A stretch of 64,000 nucleotides of DNA from Candidatus Rhodoferax randersensis (GTDB lineage: Bacteria > Pseudomonadota > Gammaproteobacteria > Burkholderiales > Burkholderiaceae_C), in assembly GCA_016718155.1 (NCBI GenBank), contig JADKEH010000009.1, positions 1-64,000 of the forward strand, written 5' to 3'. Below the pieces are notes generated by a model, which was given only the letters and a program-made list of their open reading frames with translations, had not been told where the DNA came from and searched no databases. The stretch's first letter is position 1. Each line of letters opens with the position of its first letter. Position numbers and translations under genes: made by a program. This document shows positions 17,148 through 25,558 of this stretch, piece by piece.

Positions 17148-17770
17148 GCCTTGTCTCCGGCTTCGTTCATCGCGCCGGCCAAATGCTGGCGCACGATCTG
17201 AAAGATGTCGCGGTAAGCGCGGCCATGACGCAGGGCCTCGCCGGGCTTCTCGGGCTTGGCGTCCTTGCGCGCCTGACGAATCAGCGCGCGCAGTTGTTGC
17301 GAGTCGGTGTCGGCGAAGGCGCCCATCCATTGGCCGAAGGCATCCTCGTCGGCAATCAGGCGGTCGCGCCATTGTTCGGCCTGGTGCAGCGACAGGTTCT
17401 CCTGTGCCGAGCCATTGTGCTGCTCGTCCAGCGCCTGGCGAATCTGCTCCAGTACTTGCGGCTCCAGCAAGCGCATCAGCTTGCCAATGAACTGCATCTG
17501 GCGGCGCTTGCCTTCGAAGTTGGTGATGCGCTTGGCCTCGGTGATGGCGTCGCGAAACTTCTCCGACAAGTCCAGCCGCGCCATCAAGTCGGCGCGCAAA
17601 TCCAGCAACTCCGTGCCGAGCTTTTGCAGCGCGTCGCTCTCGTGTTTGAGTTCGGTCCGGCTGGGCTCGTCGCTGCCTTTTAGCTCGCGTTTGAGTTCAA
17701 GATCAAGCTCGCTGCCCAAGGCGACGAACTGGCCTTTGACGAAGTAGCCTTTGGTGGGTTTGCGTGACAT
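17144..17770 (-). CDS. darP: Ribosome-associated protein DarP (YjgA, DUF615)
   Basis: A 208-residue highly charged helical protein. The family associates with the 50S subunit and assists late assembly. Characteristic parts are SRKPTKGYFVKGQFVALG-like N-terminus, the long helix DLSEKFRDAITEAKRI, and KRRQMQFIGKLMR. The pair darP-mog overlaps by four bases. pmbA is transcribed divergently about 70 bases away; in many proteobacteria yjgA and pmbA are likewise divergent neighbours, which supports both calls. Confidence 0.93.
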   Translation of the reverse strand: MSRKPTKGYFVKGQFVALGSELDLELKRELKGSDEPSRTELKHESDALQKLGTELLDLRADLMARLDLSEKFRDAITEAKRITNFEGKRRQMQFIGKLMRLLEPQVLEQIRQALDEQHNGSAQENLSLHQAEQWRDRLIADEDAFGQWMGAFADTDSQQLRALIRQARKDAKPEKPGEALRHGRAYRDIFQIVRQHLAGAMNEAGDKA

Positions 17771-17844
17771 GGTTGGGGTGCGGGCGAGAGACAGACGGGG
17801 TGGGGCGGACCCACAGGACGAGCCCCGGTATCATAGCCTCCGAT

Positions 17845-19240
17845 ATGAACAAACCCAACACCCCCCCGGTCCCGCCCGAATGAGCACAGCGGATTCAGCT
17901 ACAGCCAGGCGTTCTTCGAAGAACTGGTTGACACCGCGCTGGCGCATGCCAAGAAAGTCGGCGCCACCGATGCCGGCGCCGAAGCCTCCGAGGGCTGTGG
18001 CCTGAGCGTGTCCGTGCGCAAGGGCGAGTTGGAGAACGTGGAACGCAACCGCGACAAGTCGCTGGGCGTGACCGTGTATGTGGGCCAGCGGCGCGGCAAT
18101 GCCAGTACTTCGGACTTCTCCAAAGCCGCCATCAAACAGACCGTGCAGGCGGCTTTTGATATCGCGCGCTTCACGGCTGAAGACCCGATGGCCGGGCTGC
18201 CGGATGCGCGAGACGTGCAGGCGAGCCAGGACCAGCGCACCGATCTGGATCTGTTCCACCCGTGGCTCATCAACAGCGAGCAGGCCGCCAAACTGGCGAT
18301 GGCCTGCGAGGCGGCGGCCCTGCAAACGGACAAACGCATTACCAACAGCGAGGGTGCCGCAGTGTCGGCCCAGCAGTCGCATTTCTTTAGCGCCCACACG
18401 CGCGGCTTTCGGGGTGGTTACGCCAGTTCGCGCCAGTCGCTGTCGGTCTCGCCGATTGCCGGCAAGGGCGACGACATGCAGCGCGACGCCTGGTACAGCT
18501 CGCAGCGCAGTGCCGACGACCTGGCTTCGCCCGAGGCCATCGGCCGCTACGCCGCAGAGCGGGCGCTGAGCCGTCTGCATGCGCGCAAGATCGCCACGCT
18601 GGAGTGCCCGGTGCTGTTCGAGTCCCCGCTGGCCGCGGGCCTGCTGGGCAGTTTTGTGCAGGCGATCAGTGGTGGTGCGCTGTACCGCAAGAGCTCCTTC
18701 CTGCTTGATTCGCTGGGCAAACAGGTGTTTCCCAAACACATTGACATCATGGAAGACCCGTTTGTCAAACGTGGCAAGGGCAGTTCCCCCTTTGATGATG
18801 AAGGTGTCAAGGTTCAGCCACGTGCCGTGGTCAAGGCAGGCAAGGTCCAGGGTTATTTTCTGAGCAGCTATTCAGCGCGCAAGCTCGGCATGAAGACCAC
18901 CGGCAATGCCGGCGGTTCGCACAACCTGATCCTGAGCTCCAGCCTGACCCGTGCTGGTGATGACCTCGACGCCATGCTGCAAAAACTCGGTACCGGCCTG
19001 TTCGTCACCGAGCTGATGGGCAGTGGCGTGAATTACGTCACCGGCGACTATTCGCGCGGCGCCAGCGGCTTCTGGGTGGAGAAGGGGCGCATCGCCTTTC
19101 CGGTGGAAGAGATCACCATCGCCGGCAATATGAGGGCCATGCTCAAGGGCATCGAAGCGGTGGGTGCGGACAGCTACAACTACGGCGCCAAGACCGTGGG
19201 CTCGATTCTGGTGAACCGGATGAAGGTGGCGGGGAGTTGA
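17845..19240 (+). pseudogene. pmbA: Metalloprotease PmbA/TldE with 5' frameshift
   Basis: PmbA (TldE) partners TldD in a modified-peptide protease. The frame open from GTG 18008 encodes 410 residues (SVRKGELENVERNRDKSLGV through the C-terminal FPVEEITIAGNMRAMLKGIE), lacking the first 50 or so. Coding continues upstream (HSGFSYSQAFFEELVDTALA) but has no start codon in that frame. An ATG at 17845 (MNKPNTP) is out of frame by one base. Removing one C from the seven-C run at 17861-17867 joins them into about 464 residues, close to the usual 450. The cause is a sequencing error, a phase-variable tract, or a real frameshift. If the GTG at 18008 were used, the protein would be truncated. Confidence 0.8.
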
Positions 19241-19244
19241 AACG

Positions 19245-19691
19245 CTAGGCCGCCAACGCAGCCTTGACCGCCGCCGACACCTGACCCATCTCTGCCTTGC
19301 CGGCGAGGCGTGTCTTGACGACACCCATCACTTTGCCCATGTCGCCCGGCCCCTTGGCGCCGAGTTCGGCCACGATCAGCTTGACTTCAGCCAGCACCTC
19401 GTCGGCGCTCAGGCGCTGCGGCAGGTAGGCCTGCAGCACCTTGATCTCGGCGCTTTCCTTGTCGGCCAGGTCCATGCGTTGGGCCTGGACAAAGGCGGTG
19501 ACCGAGTCCTTGCGCTGTTTGATCAGCTTGTCGATGATGGCGACCACGGCCGCATCGTCCAGCACCACGCGCTCATCGACTTCCTTCTGCTTGCAGGCCG
19601 ACAGCAGCAGGCGGATGGTGCCCAGGCGCTCGCTGTCCTTGGCGCGCATGGCGGTCTTCATGTCTTCGGTGATCTGGTCTTTGAGTGTCAT
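19245..19691 (-). CDS. yqeY: GatB/YqeY domain protein
   Basis: A 148-residue helical protein homologous to the tail domain of the GatB amidotransferase subunit. Its role is not established beyond probable tRNA or RNA binding. The start MTLKDQITEDMKTAMRAKD and LKVLQAYLPQRLSADE-like VLQAYLPQRLS, then KGPGDMGKVMGVVK, are typical. The ATG at 19691 has AGGAG nine bases upstream; the longer frame to 19904 crosses a terminator and is not used. It follows rpsU, a common pairing. It converges with pmbA with only four bases between. Confidence 0.93.
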   Translation of the reverse strand: MTLKDQITEDMKTAMRAKDSERLGTIRLLLSACKQKEVDERVVLDDAAVVAIIDKLIKQRKDSVTAFVQAQRMDLADKESAEIKVLQAYLPQRLSADEVLAEVKLIVAELGAKGPGDMGKVMGVVKTRLAGKAEMGQVSAAVKAALAA

Positions 19692-19731
19692 GGGGTTGGC
19701 TCCTGATGTGAACAAGGTCGGCCCACAAAGC

Positions 19732-19762
19732 AAAAAGCCCGCCTGAGCGTCCTCGGCGAGCT
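19732..19762 (-). terminator. Terminator after rpsU
   Basis: On the minus strand AGCTCGCC pairs with GGCGGGCT (8 bp with one G-T pair, 11-base loop), followed by five T. It sits between rpsU and yqeY and would reduce read-through. Confidence 0.7.
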
Positions 19763-19788
19763 TCTTGGGGCCGAAAAAGGGTACTGGA

Positions 19789-20001
19789 TCAGTACATCTT
19801 CTTGGGCAACTGCATGGCGCGAATGCGCTTGTAGTTGCGCTTGACGGCGGCGGCCTTCTTGCGCTTGCGCTCGGCGGTGGGCTTTTCGTAGAACTCGCGG
19901 GCACGCAAGTCAGTCAGCAAGCCCAGTTTTTCGATGGTGCGCTTGAAGCGGCGCAGGGCCACGTCAAAGGGCTCGTTTTCTTTTACACGGATCATTGTCA
20001 T
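19789..20001 (-). CDS. rpsU: 30S ribosomal protein S21
   Basis: A 70-residue basic protein of the small subunit platform. IRVKENEPFDVALRRFKRTI and the Lys/Arg-rich end (ERKRKKAAAVKRNYKRIRAM) match S21 throughout. The start is ATG 20001 (MTMIRV), with a second ATG two codons later. A good promoter lies upstream at 20126-20153. The downstream gene is yqeY instead of dnaG, which is sometimes found in this position. Confidence 0.97.
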   Translation of the reverse strand: MTMIRVKENEPFDVALRRFKRTIEKLGLLTDLRAREFYEKPTAERKRKKAAAVKRNYKRIRAMQLPKKMY

Positions 20002-20125
20002 TGCGTAAGGGTGTCCAAAATGTGCAGTCTTCGGTCCAGGGAAGATCGGGCCACTGGGTGAACAAGCTGCGATTTCCCCCGCTTAAATTTGATCAGGCAG
20101 CGGGAGTTTGCCAGCAAAGCCTTGG

Positions 20126-20153
20126 ATTATAGCGCCATTGTTTCCAATTTCAA
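20126..20153 (-). promoter_or_regulatory. Sigma70-type promoter of rpsU
   Basis: On the minus strand TTGAAA (20153-20148) and TATAAT (20131-20126) are separated by 16 bases. The predicted transcript start is about 120 bases upstream of the S21 start codon. Confidence 0.7.
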
Positions 20154-20193
20154 CGCCGACTGCGGCGGTTGGCCTGCGTTGTGGCGAATGTCC

Positions 20194-21057
20194 CTACAGC
20201 TGGTAGAAGTTCCGGATGGTGTCCCAAGCCAGTTGCGGGTCGTCCACATACTGAAAAAGGGACAGGTCTGTCGGCGAAATGACGTTTTCCTCGATCATGA
20301 CGTCCAGGTTGAGCAAGCGCTTCCAGTAGTCAGAGCCGAACAGGATGATGGGCACCGGCTTGGCCTTCTTGGTCTGCACCAGGGTGATCACCTCGAACAG
20401 CTCGTCCAGCGTGCCGAAGCCGCCCGGAAATGCCACCAGCGCCTTGGCGCGCATCATGAAGTGCATCTTGCGCATCGCGAAATAGTGAAACTTGAAGCTC
20501 AGTTCCGGCGACACATAGGGGTTGGCGTGCTGCTCATGCGGCAGCCCGATGTTCAGGCCCACGGTGGGCACGGCCATCTCGTGGGCGCCGCGGTTCGCGG
20601 CTTCCATGATGCCGGGGCCGCCGCCAGTGCAGATGAACAGGCTCTTCTCACGCGGGTGCTGGCGGCTGTAGCCGCCCACCAGCCGCGCAAACAGGCGTGC
20701 CTGCTCGTACCAGTGGGCATTGCGCACCTGGCGCTGGGCTTGCGCCATCTCGGCGGCGTCGCCGCTGAGGGTGGCGGCGTCGATGGCAGCCTGCGCCTCG
20801 GCGGGCGAGACGAAACGTGCGCTGCCAAACACCACGATGGTGTTTTCGATGCCCAGGGCCTTTTGGTCCAGGTCGGGCTTGAGCATCTCAAGCTGCATGC
20901 GAATGCCGCGTGTCTCGCGGCGCAACAGGAATTCCGGGTCGGCAAACGCCACCCGGTAGGCATCCGATTCCAGCGGCGTGCCGGCGTCAAAGTGGTACTT
21001 CAGTTCGGCCCAGGCGTCGGCCAGGGTTCGGTCATTGGGGTTGAGAGCGGCATCCAT
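20194..21057 (-). CDS. LOG-family (TIGR00730) nucleotide-processing protein
   Basis: A 287-residue Rossmann-fold protein. Signature motifs are FICTGGGPGIMEAANRGAHE and LVAFPGGFGTLDELFEVITL, the PGGxGTxxE nucleotide/phosphoribose site. The family includes cytokinin-activating LOG enzymes and nucleotide 5'-monophosphate nucleosidases, which release a base from a nucleoside monophosphate. The exact substrate here is unknown. The N-terminal 75 residues are longer than in minimal LOG proteins, as in a betaproteobacterial subgroup. It lies just downstream of, and on the same strand as, the PRPP-synthetase-like and phosphorylase genes, so a joint role in nucleotide salvage is plausible but inferred. 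Confidence 0.88.
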   Translation of the reverse strand: MDAALNPNDRTLADAWAELKYHFDAGTPLESDAYRVAFADPEFLLRRETRGIRMQLEMLKPDLDQKALGIENTIVVFGSARFVSPAEAQAAIDAATLSGDAAEMAQAQRQVRNAHWYEQARLFARLVGGYSRQHPREKSLFICTGGGPGIMEAANRGAHEMAVPTVGLNIGLPHEQHANPYVSPELSFKFHYFAMRKMHFMMRAKALVAFPGGFGTLDELFEVITLVQTKKAKPVPIILFGSDYWKRLLNLDVMIEENVISPTDLSLFQYVDDPQLAWDTIRNFYQL

Positions 21058-21092
21058 CGCGGGTCTTTCCGGCAGGTCAGGGGTTTTGGGGG

Positions 21093-21983
21093 TCAGGCGT
21101 GCAGCGCCAGCAGCGCCTGCGCCAGCAGGGGGGCAATGGCCACGGCGTTGCTGCCGTGGGCAATGCAGTCGGTGCTCCAGACCTGGCTTACGCCAGCCTC
21201 CAGGATCACCTGCAGCGCGTCGTCGGCGAACAGCGCGTGGGTCACTGCCACATCGACGCTGGCCGCACCGGCCTGCAGGGCGAGCCGTGCCGCCTGGGCC
21301 ACGGTGCGCCCGGTGCTGGCCACATCGTCGATCAGCACCACGGCGCGTCCGGCCAGCGGGGTGTCTGGCAAGGCAATGGCCACCTGTTTGTCGCCGTTGC
21401 GTACCTTGGTGCAGACGGCGTGGTCAAAGCCATGCCGCCCTGCTGCCTGGGCCACCCACTGCGCCGACTCGCCGTCGGGGCCCATCAGCAAGGGCGAGCG
21501 ATGGTGCTTGGCAATCAGATCGGCCAACAGGGGTGCGCCGCTGACGACAACCGCCTGCGGCACCGGAACCGCCTGCTCCAGCGTGGCGACACGATGCAGG
21601 TGCGGATCGACCGTGATCACGGCGTCAAACAGCGAGGCCAGAAAACGACCGACGATGGTCTGGCTGACCGCCTCGCCCGGGCGAAACGCCATGTCCTGGC
21701 GCATGTAGGCCAGGTAGGGCGCGATCAGCGTCAGTTGCGTGGCGCCAAGCTGGCGGGCAGTCTGGCCGGCAAGCAGCAGCTCAACCAGCTTCTCGTTGGG
21801 GTGGTCCAGACTGCGCAGCAGCGCCACCGGCCCCTTAAGGCCGCTGGGCAAGCGCAGCTTGAGTTCGCCATCCGGAAAGCGGTGGCGCTCGATCACCGTC
21901 AGTTCAATGTCGGCGGCCTGGGCAATGCGCTGCGCGGGGGCGAGTTCATCGTCAAAACACAGCAGTTTGGGGCGGACGAGCAT
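21093..21983 (-). CDS. PRPP-synthetase-like protein
   Basis: A 296-residue protein of the ribose-phosphate pyrophosphokinase family. Visible are PYLAYMRQDMAFRPGEAVS and TVDPHLHRVATLE, from the ATP and ribose-5-phosphate side, and the PRPP loop VVLIDDVASTGRT. It is shorter and more diverged than housekeeping Prs (about 315 residues), so it is probably a second, specialised copy. The ATG at 21983 shares one base with the phosphorylase stop codon (TGATG), indicating tight coupling. The longer frame to 22142 overlaps the phosphorylase. A role in recycling the ribose phosphate released by the phosphorylase is an inference from this arrangement. Confidence 0.85.
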   Translation of the reverse strand: MLVRPKLLCFDDELAPAQRIAQAADIELTVIERHRFPDGELKLRLPSGLKGPVALLRSLDHPNEKLVELLLAGQTARQLGATQLTLIAPYLAYMRQDMAFRPGEAVSQTIVGRFLASLFDAVITVDPHLHRVATLEQAVPVPQAVVVSGAPLLADLIAKHHRSPLLMGPDGESAQWVAQAAGRHGFDHAVCTKVRNGDKQVAIALPDTPLAGRAVVLIDDVASTGRTVAQAARLALQAGAASVDVAVTHALFADDALQVILEAGVSQVWSTDCIAHGSNAVAIAPLLAQALLALHA

Positions 21984-23584
21984 CAGAACTCCACAAAGAC
22001 GTGTGACATCTGGTCCGCGTCGCCGACGGTGTAGCCACTGGACTTGGCGCTGGCCTGGCGTGCAAATTCCAGGTCGGAGGCGTAGGCGGCGTAGATCCGG
22101 TACAGGGGCTGCCCGGCGCGCGCCGGATCCCCCAGCTTGCACAGCAAGTCCACGCCCGAGCCCGGAACCTTGGGCGCACCGGCGAAGCGCGCAATGCGGG
22201 CGATCTGCAGGTTGTCGATGCCGACCACGATGCCGTCGCGTTCCGCGCGAACCTCCAGACTCAACGCGCCCAGAGGCGGGTGGTTGTGATCGAACTCCTT
22301 GCGTCCCTGGGCGTCAATCAGCGCATTCATCTTGGCCAGGGCACGGCCCGAATCCAGGATGTCGCGCGCAATTGCAAAGCCGTCTCCGCCGCGCACGTCG
22401 GGGTCGCACTCGATCAACCGCCCGGCCAGGCGCAAGGCCTTCTGTCGCAGGTCGATGGGTGCGCGTGGATCGTTCTCCAGCACACGCATCACGTCGCGCG
22501 CCTCCAGCACCGGGCCGACGCCAAACCCGATCGGTTGGCGGCCGTCCGTAATCACCACGTCGAGCGAAATCTTCATGCGCCGGGCCACATATTCGAACAA
22601 GCGGCGCAGGCGCTGCGCATCCGGCATGGAGCGCACCTTGGCGGTGGGGCCGATGGGGATGTCGAGCACCAAGTGGGTGGAGCCGGCGGCGATCTTCTTC
22701 GACAGGATCGACGCCACCATCTGGCCGGGCGAGTCCAGCGAGAGCGGGCGCTCCACCGAGATCAGCACGTCATCGGCGGGCGATAGATTGGCGCTGCCGC
22801 CCCAGGCCAGACAGCCACGGTGATTGCGCACGATGTCCTGCAGCTTCTCGATCGGCAGTTCCACCTGGGCCAGCACTTCCATGGTGTCGGCAGTGCCGGC
22901 CGGCGAGGTGATGGCGCGCGAGGACGTCTTGGGGCACAGCATGCCGTGTGCCGCCACGATCGGCACCACCAGCATGGAGGTGCGGTTGCCAGGCAGGCCG
23001 CCAATGCAGTGCTTGTCCACCACCAGCGGTTCATGCCAGTCGAGTCGGCGACCGGCCTCGATCATGGCCTCGGTCAGAAAATACACCTCTTCGCGGTCGA
23101 GTTCGTCACGATTGGTGGCCACCACAAAAGCGGTGAGTTCGATCTTGGAGTAGTGGTGTTCGGCAATGTCACGCACGATGGCGCGGAAGTCGTCCGGCCC
23201 CAGCCGTTCGCCGCCCAACTTGCGGTGCAGCGCACTGATGGATTCGGGTGCCTCGGCTTGCGAGACCGACACGGTGTGGCCCTCCGGCACGCCGATCTGG
23301 GCGAAGGCCGCCTTGGACAGGCCCAGTTGACCGCAAGCCACGATGGCCTCGTCATCCACCACATTGAGCGTGGCCAGCACCCGGCGGCCATTGGCCCGAA
23401 TCTCCACCTTCGACAAAGCCTTGAAGCCTTCGGCCCGGTAGACCTCGCAGTCCCGGTGCATGTAGGCCACGTTCTCGTGGTAGGTGTCAATCAGCACGCG
23501 GCGCAACGCCAGACTGGCGGGGCTGGCGCTCCCGTTGCCCGGCTGTAAGTGGTTTGCGGTCGGTTCGGTGATCTCAGGATTCAT
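21983..23584 (-). CDS. AMP/thymidine phosphorylase, archaeal-like type
   Basis: A 533-residue member of the long pyrimidine/AMP phosphorylase family (the 'putative thymidine phosphorylase type 2' group related to archaeal AMP phosphorylase). An N-terminal extension of about 110 residues, including a double-psi-barrel-like part, precedes the catalytic body. The phosphate/nucleoside site shows VDKHCIGGLPGNRTSM and TSSRAITSPAGTADTMEVL, then SILSKKIAAGSTHLVLDIP. It would split a nucleoside or nucleoside monophosphate with phosphate. Whether the substrate is AMP, CMP/UMP or thymidine cannot be decided here. It is the first gene of a coupled pair with the PRPP-synthetase-like gene. Confidence 0.88.
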   Translation of the reverse strand: MNPEITEPTANHLQPGNGSASPASLALRRVLIDTYHENVAYMHRDCEVYRAEGFKALSKVEIRANGRRVLATLNVVDDEAIVACGQLGLSKAAFAQIGVPEGHTVSVSQAEAPESISALHRKLGGERLGPDDFRAIVRDIAEHHYSKIELTAFVVATNRDELDREEVYFLTEAMIEAGRRLDWHEPLVVDKHCIGGLPGNRTSMLVVPIVAAHGMLCPKTSSRAITSPAGTADTMEVLAQVELPIEKLQDIVRNHRGCLAWGGSANLSPADDVLISVERPLSLDSPGQMVASILSKKIAAGSTHLVLDIPIGPTAKVRSMPDAQRLRRLFEYVARRMKISLDVVITDGRQPIGFGVGPVLEARDVMRVLENDPRAPIDLRQKALRLAGRLIECDPDVRGGDGFAIARDILDSGRALAKMNALIDAQGRKEFDHNHPPLGALSLEVRAERDGIVVGIDNLQIARIARFAGAPKVPGSGVDLLCKLGDPARAGQPLYRIYAAYASDLEFARQASAKSSGYTVGDADQMSHVFVEF

Positions 23585-23617
23585 GGGGATAGCCTACACC
23601 GAATTTCTGGTGTCGGG

Positions 23618-23687
23618 TCTTGCGCCGGCGGGCGGGGGGAAAAAAAGGGGGGAAAGGGGGGGGCCGCAGCCGCCCGCCGGCGCAAGA
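23618..23687. repeat. 18-bp perfect inverted repeat around a purine tract
   Basis: TCTTGCGCCGGCGGGCGG at 23618-23635 is repeated exactly in reverse complement at 23670-23687. The 34-base spacer is almost pure G and A (runs of A and G). It lies between the efp terminator and the phosphorylase gene start. Confidence 0.9.
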
Positions 23688-23726
23688 TCTGGCACCCGTG
23701 CGAGGTCAGGCAAACAAACAGACAAC

Positions 23727-23749
23727 AAAAAAGCCCCCGAAGGAGCTTT
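23727..23749 (-). terminator. Terminator of efp
   Basis: On the minus strand AAAGCTCC pairs with GGGGCTTT (one G-T pair) around a TTCGG loop, followed by further T, about 25 bases after the efp stop. Confidence 0.8.
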
Positions 23750-23774
23750 GTTTGTCGTCGAGCAGAAAACCCGC

Positions 23775-24329
23775 TCAGACGCGCTTGCGGTACTCGCCCG
23801 TGCGGGTATCGATTTCGACCTTGTCGCCTTGCGCCACGAAGATTGGCACGCCGACTTCGAAACCGGTGGCGATCTTGGCGGGCTTGAGCACTTTGCCGGA
23901 CGTGTCGCCCTTGACGGCGGGTTCGGTCCAGGTGATTTCGCGCACCACGCTGGTGGGCAGTTCGACCGAGATGGCCTTGCCGTCGTAGAACACCACTTCG
24001 ACTTCCATGCCGTCTTCGAGGTAGCTGAGCGCGTCGCCCATGTTCTCGGCCTCGACCTCGTACTGGTTGTACTCGGCGTCCATGCAGACGTACATCGGGT
24101 CGGCGAAGTAGGAGTAGGTGCAGTCCTTCTTTTCAAGGATGACCTGGTCCATTTTGTCATCGGCCTTGAACACCACTTCGGTGCCGAAGTTGGCGATCAG
24201 GCTCTTGAGCTTCATGCGCACGGTGGCGGAATTGCGACCACCGCGGCTGTATTCGGTCTTGAGCACGACCATCGGGTCCTTGCCGTGCATGATGACGTTG
24301 CCGGCGCGAATTTCTTGAGCGATCTTCAT
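23775..24329 (-). CDS. efp: Elongation factor P (Arg32 type)
   Basis: A 184-residue three-domain translation factor that relieves stalling at polyproline. MKIAQEIRAGNVIMHGKDPM starts the KOW domain. The loop that reaches the peptidyl-transferase centre reads SRGGRNSA, so the modified residue is Arg32, not Lys34. This is the class rhamnosylated by EarP, whose gene lies immediately upstream in the same direction. The ATG at 24329 gives the family length; an ATG at 24347 would add six residues. The C-terminal domain ends FVAQGDKVEIDTRTGEYRKR, as expected. Confidence 0.96.
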   Translation of the reverse strand: MKIAQEIRAGNVIMHGKDPMVVLKTEYSRGGRNSATVRMKLKSLIANFGTEVVFKADDKMDQVILEKKDCTYSYFADPMYVCMDAEYNQYEVEAENMGDALSYLEDGMEVEVVFYDGKAISVELPTSVVREITWTEPAVKGDTSGKVLKPAKIATGFEVGVPIFVAQGDKVEIDTRTGEYRKRV

Positions 24330-24469
24330 AGTAGTAGGGGGTTCCATTCAGGGGCCGCTCAAAGCGTGGGTACGCTGGCTCGCGCGGCAGTTCGAGGCGG
24401 AGTGGACAAAGAATCCGGTCCATTTCCGCAAAGCCTTGAATTTTAATGCCTTTTGGACCGCCCAGCCGT

Positions 24470-25558
24470 TCAAGTCCGGACGGAGTCCACAAATTCAAGC
24501 AGTTGGCTGACCAGATCCCGCTGTTGCAGCAACTGGGCGCGGGCGGCTTGGATCGCTTCGCCCCAGGCTGGCAACGCCAGGGGCTCCAGCGGGCTCTGAT
24601 CCACGCCGTTCCATGTGCGGTGAAACCGGCGCAGCGAAGCGGGGGCCTGGATGGCGTCCAGCAAGGCTTCGAGTTTGCCGTGGTGGGCGTCGTCGTGCTG
24701 GGGGTAGATCTGCCAGACCAGCGGCCGGCCGGCCCACAAGGCGCGCACCAGCGAATCCTCGCCACGCACAAAATTGAGGTCGCAGCTCCACAGCAAATGG
24801 TCGAAGTCGATCTGGTCCAGCGCTGGCAGGTATGAAATCGATAGCATTCCACGCTTGTTCCACAGGGGTTGCAGCCGGTTTTTTTTCTCCATCGCGGACT
24901 GCACGGCGTCGCTGGCGCGCCCCGGCGTTACCAGCAGCCGGGTCGGCGCGGGTTGGTGGGCGAACTGGTCCAGTAACTGGTGCAAGGCGCCTGGTTCGTA
25001 GCAAAACAAGGAGACCAGTTGTTCTTTGGGTCGCCATTCGATGCCGTGCTGGCGCAGCCACTCTGTGCGGTCAAAACCAGCCTGGCGTTGCAGCAGGTGC
25101 GGCTCGCGCAACAGTCCGCCGGTGCGTGGCGTGAAACCGGGATAGAAAAAATGCTTGGTCAGCCCGGTGCCAGGCCCGCGCAGGACCGGCGACGACAGGC
25201 CATGGCTGCGTTCCACATAGAGTTCGGCGGACAGGTACTCCAGGTTGATCCATGCGACTTTGTTGCCTCCAGCCCTTTGTTTATAGGCGTTAATAGCTAT
25301 AAATTCAGGAGCAATCTCGCAGCCGAAGGCTTCCACCAACACCTCACCGGCCGCCACCCCCTGCAGCGCCAGCGGCTGGGTCCAGGCCCGGACTTCCACC
25401 CCAGCGCAGCCAAGCGGTGCCATCCACTGCAGGGCGCTGGCATCGTCCACCCACAGGCGCACCCGTTGGCACCGCGCGGCCAGCTCGCGGCTCAGGCGCC
25501 AGCTCACGCCGAGATCGCCGTAGTTGTCGATCACCTTGCAGAAAATGTCCCATTGCAA
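24470..25558 (-). CDS. earP: EF-P arginine rhamnosyltransferase EarP, 5' end uncertain
   Basis: A GT-B-like glycosyltransferase (DUF2331) that attaches rhamnose from dTDP-rhamnose to Arg32 of EF-P. WDIFCKVIDNYGDLGVSWRL carries the two Asp four residues apart that are essential in studied homologues. The C-terminal domain has LNFVRGEDSLVRALWAGRPL, with the conserved Glu and the nucleotide-sugar site. The only start in the coding frame near the N-terminus is TTG at 25558. An ATG at 25608 (MNAAPAPALPASPT) is out of frame by one base, so a single-base deletion near 25568 is likely. Two short interspersed repeats lie in frame inside the gene. efp is the next gene downstream. Confidence 0.9.
   Translation of the reverse strand: MQWDIFCKVIDNYGDLGVSWRLSRELAARCQRVRLWVDDASALQWMAPLGCAGVEVRAWTQPLALQGVAAGEVLVEAFGCEIAPEFIAINAYKQRAGGNKVAWINLEYLSAELYVERSHGLSSPVLRGPGTGLTKHFFYPGFTPRTGGLLREPHLLQRQAGFDRTEWLRQHGIEWRPKEQLVSLFCYEPGALHQLLDQFAHQPAPTRLLVTPGRASDAVQSAMEKKNRLQPLWNKRGMLSISYLPALDQIDFDHLLWSCDLNFVRGEDSLVRALWAGRPLVWQIYPQHDDAHHGKLEALLDAIQAPASLRRFHRTWNGVDQSPLEPLALPAWGEAIQAARAQLLQQRDLVSQLLEFVDSVRT
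24834..24876 (+). repeat. Short interspersed repeat within earP, copy A
   Basis: Reads GAAATCGATAGCATTCCACG, then CTTGTTCCACAGGGGTTGCAGCC, on the plus strand, antisense to earP. It encodes part of EKKNRLQPLWNKRGMLSISY. By eye about 27 of 43 positions agree with copy B when gaps are allowed. Confidence 0.65.
25267..25308 (-). repeat. Short interspersed repeat within earP, copy B
   Basis: On the minus strand it reads GAATTTATAGCTATTAACGC, then CTATAAACAAAGGGCTGGAGGC. It is AT-rich against a GC-rich gene and encodes PEFIAINAYKQRAGG in the earP frame. It is in the opposite orientation to copy A and the same as the rlmD copy relative to the plus strand. Confidence 0.7.

Noticed and set aside
17148..17372. 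An N-terminal extension of Mog
   Set aside because: It runs through darP in another frame. The ATG at 17147 overlaps the darP stop and has a ribosome binding site.
19692..19904. An N-terminal extension of YqeY
   Set aside because: It crosses the rpsU terminator and part of rpsU; the ATG at 19691 with AGGAG gives the family length.
20089..21708. A 539-codon plus-strand frame
   Set aside because: Antisense to the LOG-family and PRPP-synthetase-like genes, both with intact motifs.
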